Origin: Candidatus Heimdallarchaeota archaeon | GTDB lineage: Archaea > Asgardarchaeota > Heimdallarchaeia > Heimdallarchaeales > Kariarchaeaceae | DNA length: 22,124 bases | Direction of reading: 5' to 3' | NCBI GenBank assembly: GCA_021399405.1 | Contig: JAAFKL010000427.1 | Span: forward strand, 1-22,124 | Shown: one piece after another, positions 1 to 7,400 of the stretch | Position numbering within the stretch: the stretch's first letter is position 1 | Layout of the letters: every line of letters begins with the position of its first letter | Notes under the pieces: model-generated | Seen by the model: only the letters and a program-made list of their open reading frames with translations | What the model was told of the DNA's origin: nothing | Database searches by the model: none | Program-made: the position numbers and the translations under genes

Positions 1-174
1 ATTCCAGCTTCTGATCATTTCATTTTAAGATCAATTATCGATGATTTGCATTCAAGTCCTCAATTCAGATTTATCACTTCTGACCACTTGAAACAAGAAA
101 TGGCAGAGACGGGAATAAAGAATTATCAGACATTCGAAAGTAATGGTATGCTATTGGGGTGGGGATATAAATAG
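1..174 (+). CDS. 3' end of an unrecognised gene (partial)
   Basis: Reading frame 1 is open from the first base to a TAG stop at 172-174 and encodes the last 57 residues of a protein (begins IPASDHFILRS, ends LLGWGYK). The product is not recognised. The segment is mixed alpha/beta in composition with no membrane segment and no obvious motif. It lies 84 bp upstream of the CofE gene on the same strand, so it may be co-transcribed, but the gap contains an AT-rich stretch that could carry its own promoter. Start and most of the protein lie outside the window. Confidence 0.55.
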   Translation: MPASDHFILRSIIDDLHSSPQFRFITSDHLKQEMAETGIKNYQTFESNGMLLGWGYK

Positions 175-258
175 CAAAATTAAATATTTTACAAATTTCG
201 GATTATTAACATGTTCTCAATCGATTTAGCTATATTCTAAATTTAGGGGATTAAATCA

Positions 259-999
259 TTGATATCGATCATTGCAGTACCAGATGTGCCTATAATTAAA
301 TCAGAAGAACAATTTTTTCAATTCTTGAAATCAAGCCTTGGAAATATCATTGAAGATAATGATATTATCGTATGTGCCCATACCCCATGGTCAAGAGTTA
401 GGGGGCCTATTTATGAGATAGATAAAGTTGAGCCATCAGAAAAAGCAATCAAGCTTGCTGCTGATCTTGATAAGGACCCCAAAAAAATTGAGATCATCTT
501 GCAATTAAGCAACGAAGTCATTAAAGTTGGCCGTAATGTTATCATTACAGAAAACAAGGCAGGCATTGTGTGTGCAAATGCAGGTGTTGATGAATCAAAT
601 GCTGGCCTTGGCTTTGCTTTGGGTGTCCCTGAAGATTCAGACGCATTAGCTCAAGAAATTAAACAGTTCATTAGCCAAAATTGTGAGAAAAAAGTGTCAG
701 TAATTATTTCTGATACTGTTGGAAGAGCCTTAAGAAGAGGGGCAGTAAATATTGCAATAGGGACAGCTGGAATTCCTGCAATGAAATCAGAAATTGGTAA
801 AAAAGATCTTTTTGGTTATGAGATGCGTGTATCTGAGATTGCAATTGCTGATGAAATAGCTTCCGCAGCTGAATTACTACAAGGTCAAACTGATGAAGCT
901 TCACCAATAATTATAGTAAGGGGATACGATATCAATTTTGAAGGACCACGTAGTGCAAAATATCTAAACCGACCAAAGGATGAGCGTCTATTTCAATGA
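259..999 (+). CDS. cofE: Coenzyme F420-0:L-glutamate ligase (CofE family)
   Basis: CofE adds gamma-linked glutamate to F420-0 using GTP in the cytoplasm, the last step of F420 biosynthesis. The 246-residue length and order of motifs fit the archaeal family: a VEPSEKAIKLA segment at 57-67, DPKKIEIIL at 73-81, CANAGVDESN at 105-114 (Asp111), and SDTVGR at 151-156 (Asp152, Thr153), followed by AIGTAGI and ADEIASAAELL. By family knowledge the two Asp residues are the metal/GTP ligands. Start is TTG at 259, chosen because an AGGGG Shine-Dalgarno (245-249) sits about nine bases upstream. Oddity: the N-terminal loop that in CofE usually reads K-x-V-S-K-x-E-G is here TPWSRVRG (42-49), and the usual FGRPWR is VGRALR. 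A functional CofE is likely; a diverged paralogue is possible. Confidence 0.88.
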   Translation: MISIIAVPDVPIIKSEEQFFQFLKSSLGNIIEDNDIIVCAHTPWSRVRGPIYEIDKVEPSEKAIKLAADLDKDPKKIEIILQLSNEVIKVGRNVIITENKAGIVCANAGVDESNAGLGFALGVPEDSDALAQEIKQFISQNCEKKVSVIISDTVGRALRRGAVNIAIGTAGIPAMKSEIGKKDLFGYEMRVSEIAIADEIASAAELLQGQTDEASPIIIVRGYDINFEGPRSAKYLNRPKDERLFQ

Positions 1000-1005
1000 A
1001 TTCTA

Positions 1006-1521
1006 TTATTCAATAGGCGTATTCAAAATTTCTTGTATCAACAATTCGAAAGCCGCTTCGATTTTTTCCCCTGTAAATGCTGATGTTTCAATATAATCAA
1101 AATGGTGATTATATTTTGCGGAGAGGTCACGTATAAAGGTTTTAGCAAATTCAGTAGATATATGCTCTTCTACATCATCTCTTAAGTCTAATTTGTTCCC
1201 AACTATAGTAATTGGCACTAATATACCAATAGTATCCTTGAAATCATCAATCCAATTAGTTAAAGAGATCAAACTATCTCGACGCGTTAAATCGAAAACT
1301 AAAACCATACCATGTGCACCCACATAGTAATTTTTTACAATAACTCTGAAGCTTTGTTGTCCTGCCAAATCCCAAATTTGGATCTGAGCCTCATCATAAT
1401 GCTTAACAGCAAAATCAGCACCCAAAGTTTGCATATATTTCTTACGAAAACCTTGACCTAGGTACCTAAATCGAAGAGTAGTTTTACCCACTCTGACGTC
1501 ACCAGCAAGAACGACTTTCAA
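1006..1521 (-). CDS. Rab/Ras-like small GTPase, copy 1
   Basis: A 171-residue P-loop GTPase made only of the G domain. Motifs: G1 GDVRVGKT (7-14), G2 threonine in TLGADF (32-37), G3 DLAGQQ (51-56), G4 NKLD (109-112), G5 ETSA (145-148). The switch regions, WDLAGQ and TLGADF, are of Rab/Ras rather than Arf type. There is no C-terminal cysteine, so no prenylation site; membrane targeting would need a partner. Start is doubtful: the TTG at 1519-1521 sits directly before beta-strand 1 (KVVL) and has no Shine-Dalgarno. The frame stays open ten more codons, to a stop at 1558-1560, but with no ATG/GTG. Its paralogue at 3823-4365 has a ten-residue lead before the same strand, so an unusual start around 1552 is possible. 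Transcribed towards cofE (convergent, 6 bp gap). Confidence 0.88.
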   Translation of the reverse strand: MKVVLAGDVRVGKTTLRFRYLGQGFRKKYMQTLGADFAVKHYDEAQIQIWDLAGQQSFRVIVKNYYVGAHGMVLVFDLTRRDSLISLTNWIDDFKDTIGILVPITIVGNKLDLRDDVEEHISTEFAKTFIRDLSAKYNHHFDYIETSAFTGEKIEAAFELLIQEILNTPIE

Positions 1522-1817
1522 AAATGAGGGATTTTGAGGATCTTTAGAGATAATTGCCTATTTGATTTGCTAATTAAAATTATTTCTTGATTGCTATAAA
1601 ATTTAGTGTACTATTTTTTCTCATCTGGGAGTTATTTATGTGCAAATCAATTAATTTTTCAATTAAATTGATACAAATATAAAATAATCTTGATCAGAGA
1701 TCCGAGGTGACATAAATTGGATTTCTGACTAATAAATTGAATTAATTTTTGGATTGTATGATTGTACTGACTTAGATTTAATTAAACTTCAAATAATACT
1801 AATTTGGCAAATAAACA
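1522..1817. other. Divergent intergenic region (GTPase / ABC operon)
   Basis: About 300 bases of AT-rich DNA between a minus-strand GTPase gene and the plus-strand ABC operon, so it must carry both promoters. An ATTTAATTAA element at 1776-1785 is a reasonable TATA box for the ABC operon, whose ATG is at 1818. No coding frame, repeat or RNA gene was seen. Confidence 0.4.
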
Positions 1818-2681
1818 ATGGACTCGATGGAATCTTATCTTTTGAAATGTAGCCATTTAACTAAAGAATTTAGTGGATATAATGCTATAAACGATATTTC
1901 ATTTGAATCGGATTCAGATTATATTGGATTACTAGGTCCGAATGGATCAGGAAAAACGACTTTCATTAAGTTAATGTTGGGAATCATACGAGCAACCTCT
2001 GGAGAAATCCACCTAAATATGGATTTAACAGATACTAGAGTAATTCCAGATCACCCAGCTTTACCAGTTGAATTAACAATTGACGAATGGCTAGAGAAAA
2101 TAGAAGATATGCACGGTCCAAACTATCTTGAAGTTGATGTACAAACCATATTCCAGCTTCGAGGGGATTTGAAAATTAAGAATTTATCAGCTGGGCAGCG
2201 TAGAAAAGTAGCACTGTTTCCAGCCTTTTATGGAACACCTAAATTGTTCATTTTAGACGAACCTACAAACTTTCTTGATATAGTTTCTCGCGAACAAGTT
2301 TTGAATCTTTTGTGGGAATATGTACAAAAAGCAGGGGCAAAAGTAATTCTTGCAACACACAGAATTGATGAAATGAGGATGTTTTCTGATGAGGTCCTAA
2401 TATTGAAAGAAGGGCGATTGGTTAATCGGGTCAAGACCACATTTGAAAGACCAAAGAGTTATTCTATACAGGTGAATGATTCGAATTTACTCGAGACACA
2501 TTTCAATGAACATCAAGTAAAGTATGAGATCGATAATATTTATTCTGGTAACGTTTTCAAAGTTGAACCATCAATTAACCTTTGGAGTGCATTTGCAAAT
2601 TATAGACAAAGTGGGGGAGAAGTGATTAATTTCACTGCAAATGATGAATTAAAACATGCAATTGAGGAGTTGGTTTCATGA
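1818..2681 (+). CDS. ABC transporter ATP-binding protein (ABC-2 type)
   Basis: Cytoplasmic ATPase subunit of an ABC-2-type membrane system, 287 residues. Walker A GPNGSGKTT (40-48), ABC signature LSAGQ (123-127), Walker B LFILDE (143-148) with D-loop following, and the H-loop histidine in ATHRIDE (His181). The Q-loop region reads VIPDHPALPVELTIDEW (75-91), without the glutamine usually found there, which is seen in some ABC-2 exporters but is worth noting. About 80 C-terminal residues after the H-loop form an accessory domain without a recognised motif. Start is ATG 1818 (another ATG follows four codons in). Its stop overlaps the permease start by four bases (ATGA at 2678-2681), showing translational coupling. 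Substrate cannot be told from the sequence. Confidence 0.92.
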   Translation: MDSMESYLLKCSHLTKEFSGYNAINDISFESDSDYIGLLGPNGSGKTTFIKLMLGIIRATSGEIHLNMDLTDTRVIPDHPALPVELTIDEWLEKIEDMHGPNYLEVDVQTIFQLRGDLKIKNLSAGQRRKVALFPAFYGTPKLFILDEPTNFLDIVSREQVLNLLWEYVQKAGAKVILATHRIDEMRMFSDEVLILKEGRLVNRVKTTFERPKSYSIQVNDSNLLETHFNEHQVKYEIDNIYSGNVFKVEPSINLWSAFANYRQSGGEVINFTANDELKHAIEELVS

Positions 2682-3385
2682 CTACCAAAGAAAATCATGC
2701 ATTAGATTATCTTTATTTTAGATTTCCAAGTAATCACGCTTTAATTTTTGGTCCAATTCTTATTGCAACGACTATGGTAGTTTTTTCAATTAAATTATCA
2801 ACTATAAGTACTAATTTTTGGATAGAGGTCTATAATAACCAATATTCACATATTGAAGATTTTCTAATTTATTTTAAATTAACTTTCGTGATATTCTCAT
2901 CTTTCTTCATAAGTTACAGGTGGGCATTGTATAAGAAAGATGGAAATTTAGGTTACTGGCTTACTCAAGGGGTAAAAAGAAAGAATTTTTTCATAATTTC
3001 ATATCTGAATTTTGTATTCAATGCCTTCATAGGAATTTATTTCGGGTTGATTACAATAATATTCGTTTATGGTGTATCAATCCCAAATTCATTGTTATTT
3101 CGATTAATCATATTACTCTTTTTTAGTTATTCAGTTCTAATTTCAGTCACAATATTAATCGGTGAACTTGTTAAAGATCCTGAAATCGCGTTATTAACCA
3201 GTATTTCAGTGTACTCAATAATATATATGGTTCGAGATATTTTTATTGGATCAAAAGTATTTTACCCTGAATTGGAATACAATTCTGCTGAATATTTAGT
3301 TTGGATAGGAATCAGTGCGATTGGAGGGGCTGTGATTTGGGTTATAGCATTTTTATTGTACCTGCGTAGGGATTTGGAGTTATAG
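2678..3385 (+). CDS. ABC-2 type transporter permease
   Basis: A 235-residue integral membrane protein with about six hydrophobic segments: near residues 20-40, 65-85, 105-130, 135-160, 168-185 and 208-230. The cytoplasmic loop GYWLTQGVKRKNFF between segments two and three resembles the coupling region of ABC-2 permeases. Overlap of four bases with the upstream ATPase gene and an eight-base gap to the next gene make this the second gene of a three-gene operon. No specific sequence signature beyond topology and context; the permease call rests mainly on its coupling to the ATPase. Confidence 0.78.
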   Translation: MTTKENHALDYLYFRFPSNHALIFGPILIATTMVVFSIKLSTISTNFWIEVYNNQYSHIEDFLIYFKLTFVIFSSFFISYRWALYKKDGNLGYWLTQGVKRKNFFIISYLNFVFNAFIGIYFGLITIIFVYGVSIPNSLLFRLIILLFFSYSVLISVTILIGELVKDPEIALLTSISVYSIIYMVRDIFIGSKVFYPELEYNSAEYLVWIGISAIGGAVIWVIAFLLYLRRDLEL

Positions 3386-3393
3386 GTGATAAG

Positions 3394-3819
3394 ATGAAGT
3401 TACTAGTTTTATTAAATATATTATTTCTTTCAAGTATTGTATTTACCTTTCCTCTGCTTCAAGGTGATGAAGAATTAGTTATATTACCAGATACACCAAT
3501 TCAAATTGAAAAAATTGTCAATACCCCTAAATTAATTTTGAAAATTAAAGAACCAGGTTCCATCCTAACAAATGTTGTCAAAATCGACTTTAACAAAAAT
3601 ACTACCCTAATCATAATTAACAATCAAACAATTAATTCACAGCTTGAAATTAATTTTGACAGTCCTGGTGTTTACTTATTCAATTTTGAATCTACCAGCA
3701 TTAATACATTGATTTTTCAACCAAGTGGTATTTACCTACCTCAACTTTTGGTAATGCTATTCTTAGGCATTATGAACATTACGATTTACATGAGATCTCG
3801 AAATAAGGATAAGATATGA
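3394..3819 (+). CDS. Small membrane-anchored protein of the ABC operon
   Basis: A 141-residue protein, not recognised by family. It has an N-terminal signal sequence or anchor (residues 1-20, MKLLVLLNILFLSSIVF), a beta-rich ectodomain of about 90 residues, and a C-terminal membrane helix (LPQLLVMLFLGIMNITIYM, about 115-134) ending in a basic tail RSRNKDK. Start ATG 3394 is backed by an AGGTGAT Shine-Dalgarno at 3384-3390. Third gene of the ABC operon and probably an accessory subunit displayed outside the cell (inference). Its stop lies three bases from the end of the convergent GTPase gene. Confidence 0.65.
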   Translation: MKLLVLLNILFLSSIVFTFPLLQGDEELVILPDTPIQIEKIVNTPKLILKIKEPGSILTNVVKIDFNKNTTLIIINNQTINSQLEINFDSPGVYLFNFESTSINTLIFQPSGIYLPQLLVMLFLGIMNITIYMRSRNKDKI

Positions 3820-3822
3820 ATA

Positions 3823-4365
3823 CTACTTACTAGATAATTTTGAGATTTCATCAATTAATTTTTCAAATGCCCGGTCTATATTTTGACCTGAGAGTGCTGA
3901 AGTTTCATCATACTGGAAATCATGATTATATTTTTTGGATAATCCCATAATGTAATCAGTTACCTCATCGTGCCCTATAGTTTCAATATCACCACCTCGC
4001 AAATCTACTTTATTTGCTAGAATGATTGTAGGAACTAATTTTTCATTAATTTCAAGGAATTCATCAATCCAATTTGATAGATTCAACATTGTTTCCCTCC
4101 TGGTTACATCAAAAACAAGTACGATCCCATGTGCCCCATTAAAATACCCTTTAATGATCAATCGAAAATTAATCTGACCAGACAGATCCCAGATTTGAAT
4201 TTGCCTATTTTTGAACTTTTTAATTGCAAAATCTGCACCTAATGTTGCCAGATATTCTTCCCTAAACCCTTGACCTAAATATCTTAATCTTAAACTTGTT
4301 TTTCCTACAGCAGAAGTCCCTATTAGTACGACTTTGTAAAAAATTGACCTTGCTGATTCATTCAC
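3823..4365 (-). CDS. Rab/Ras-like small GTPase, copy 2
   Basis: A 180-residue small GTPase, G domain only. G1 GTSAVGKT (16-23), G2 threonine in TLGADF (41-46), G3 DLSGQ (60-64), G4 NKVD (118-121), G5 ETSA (154-157). It is clearly paralogous to the GTPase at 1006-1521: RYLGQGF, TLGADFA, QIQIWDL, GAHG and KYNH are shared at the same positions. G3 has Leu-Ser-Gly-Gln, keeping the catalytic glutamine (Gln64). No prenylation cysteine. Start is GTG at 4363-4365; a GGAAAA about five bases upstream is only a weak ribosome site. It lies 92 bp downstream of the giant surface-protein gene on the same strand, so read-through from that gene is possible. Confidence 0.9.
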   Translation of the reverse strand: MNESARSIFYKVVLIGTSAVGKTSLRLRYLGQGFREEYLATLGADFAIKKFKNRQIQIWDLSGQINFRLIIKGYFNGAHGIVLVFDVTRRETMLNLSNWIDEFLEINEKLVPTIILANKVDLRGGDIETIGHDEVTDYIMGLSKKYNHDFQYDETSALSGQNIDRAFEKLIDEISKLSSK

Positions 4366-4457
4366 TAATTTTCCAATTATAGTTTTAAAAAAATAAAGAT
4401 TTTTGTGAAATAATAAGATGCTGAATTATAACAATTCTGAATTAATCATTTTCAAGC

Positions 4458-7400
4458 TTATTCAGAATTCTCACACCTAATTAACCCATTATACATATAA
4501 ATTAATGAAATTAATGATGATGCAAGGTCAATGAAGATTCCCTTTGATTTTAGAAATTCCATAGTTTCATTTAGGTTTGTAATATTATCCTCTCTAGATG
4601 GGTTAAATTCATTAATTACATCAATTTTTTGACGAACTAAACGACTTAATGATGGATTTTTCTTGATTTGTCTGATTTTTGAAAAATCAATTTTGAAATT
4701 ATCCAATAGTGATAATTTCAGACCACCACTCTCCATTATTTGTTCAACTTTGTCTGCATTTAACTGATGAACACCCCCAATTCGGTCTTTATCTAAATCA
4801 AATTGTTTTTCAAGTTGAATATGGGCTTGTTGAAATTGAGCAAGCATATGAAAAGGTATTTTTTGTTTGGAAATAAGTGTAAAAGTTGAATTGTCACTTT
4901 TATGAGATGTGATTGATAGACCCTCTCTTTCTAATGTCTCAAAACCAAATAATTTCTCACTATCCAATTCATTCAAAAACGAAGAAATTGCGCTTGACAT
5001 TCCTGAAATCAAAACAGAATCCATCCCCATATTTTTGAATTGTCTGTCATATAAGGGCAACCCACTGTATGTTTGCAATATTACTGCTTGGAGAGATTGG
5101 AGTACTTCAATTTCAATTTTTGCAGAATTCATATCATCCATAATACGTAGTAAATTCTTCCTCTTTCTTTTTCTAAATTTAATTAGACCAGTAAGCAATA
5201 TTGGCGGGATCGAAATAATAATAATAATTAATATTAGAAATTCTCTGAGATAATCAATTAATGAAGTAATTGCATCAGGATCTTCATCAATTATAATTGG
5301 TAATTCTGTGACACCGATGTATGTTTCCTTTGGTTCTCCATATGGATTATCTTCAATCGAGGCGGAAAGACTGCTAATAGATGATATTTGATTTGTCTCA
5401 GTTGAAGATAATCTTACCACAGCAATACCATTACTCGCCGTTTGGGCCTCAATTATAATTGATTTTTCTAAATCTGATCCATCGTTTGGTATGTATTTAA
5501 TTCTAAAAAAGACTATAATCCCCTCAACGACTCCTTCTTTGGGATTCAGCTGATTTAAACCCAAGTTTGATGATGAAGCTCTCGAATTATTGTAGTACAC
5601 TCTTGCAACTATCTCGAAACTCTCTCCACGGGTTAATTCGGATAGTGATTCTATTTCAATAATATAATTGTGTGGTTTTATTTGGAAATCGAGAGTGATT
5701 ATTTGAGTTTGGTAATATTGTTTTTCCAGCTCTATTTTCCATGAGTAATTTCCTGGTGGTAAATCATTATAATCGAATATCAATATTAAATAACCTTGAC
5801 TATCAGTAAAATTAACGGTTTTGCGTAATTCTTGATTGTTGTGGATGAGAATCCCCGAAACTGAAGCATTAGTAACAGCAGATCCATTTATGTCCAACCA
5901 TTGATATGTGACAACCTCTACGTCCCCCTCATAGACATTTCTTGTAATCTCAATATTTGGAAGCATAGTATCAACGGTTTCAGGATGTTTAATTCTTACT
6001 ATAACAGTATTTTTTGAGTAATTATCCGATTGATCATAAACTAATATTGTAAAGTTGTAAGTTCCAATTACCAAGTCATCCAAATTAATAGAAATTAAAA
6101 ATTCGTTGGACCAAATATTGGTGCCATATTGGATTCCATCTCTCAAAATCAAATAGGTTTTCGGGTGATTGTCATAAATTTTCCACTCAATGATGTTACT
6201 AGTAGTTCCTAAATTTATAGTTTCATTTACCGGTTGAAAAAGAAAAATTGGGTTCGTTTCATCAACAACTGTGATAATTAAAGTGTGTGAATGGATATTC
6301 CCAGTCTCATCCCATAATATTATGGTATAATTATAAACACCCATTAATAAATCAGAAATAGAAAATTCTATAGGGACGCCAGATTCCCAAATTCCAATTA
6401 ATTCAATGGCGTCATCTTTCAATATTTCATAATTATTCGGATAGTTATCACTTACAGTCCAGTTAACTATGATTTCATTGTCATTCTCAAGATATTTGAA
6501 ATTTGAAGGCTTGTAAACAAATGTTGGAATCGATGTGTCAATAACAGTTACTATTAACGAATGATAGATATAATTCGAAGATCCATCAAATACATAAATT
6601 GAAACATTATATGTCCCTTTTAGCAAGAAATCAATTGAATACGTTATAGGAACATTTGATATCCATGTATTCAAAAATTGTAAATTACCATCAATATAAA
6701 TTTCATACTGATCTGCATGTGCGTCAGTTATTTGCCATTGAAGTGGATCATTTGCCTCGCCTTCTTCAAATGTTAAATTAGTTGACATACTTATTAATTG
6801 AGGGGAGGAATTATCATAAATAGTCAATATGAGGGTATCGTAATTGTAATTACCTGAATCATCGTAAATGATAATTGTGAAATTATAACTTCCCAAACTA
6901 AGAAATGGGATTAAATATATTATCGCTGAATTGTTTACCCAATTACCATTTAACACTATCTGACCCTCTCTTTCAATAACATAGTTAACAGGGTGTCCAT
7001 CAATTGCGATCCAAGATAGAGTAGATCCGATTTCACCTTCAGGAATTGAAAAATCATCAGGAGTGAGGATGATTGTGGGGGTCACTATATCTAAAACAGT
7101 AATTATTGTATTATTAACAATGAATTTACCTACTTTGTCATAGACAATTATTGTTATATTATAAATTCCTCTTTCAAGGTGATCAATAGAGTAACTGACA
7201 ATGTCAAACCAAGTCCCATTAATTGTACTACTTCCATTTGTGAAAATTTCATATAAATTTGGATTAGTATCGTTAATCTTCCATGTTAGAATATTGTTTT
7301 CCGATCCCTCGTTAATAAGATAAGAAGGAAGCGGCACCTGTGTAAATTCGGGTTCTAGTCCATCAGTGATTGATAGAAATACCGAATCAATGGCAATATT

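Noticed and set aside
4909..5253. 114-codon plus-strand frame inside the giant surface-protein gene
   Set aside because: Entirely antisense to the membrane helix and cytoplasmic tail, with composition that mirrors that gene.
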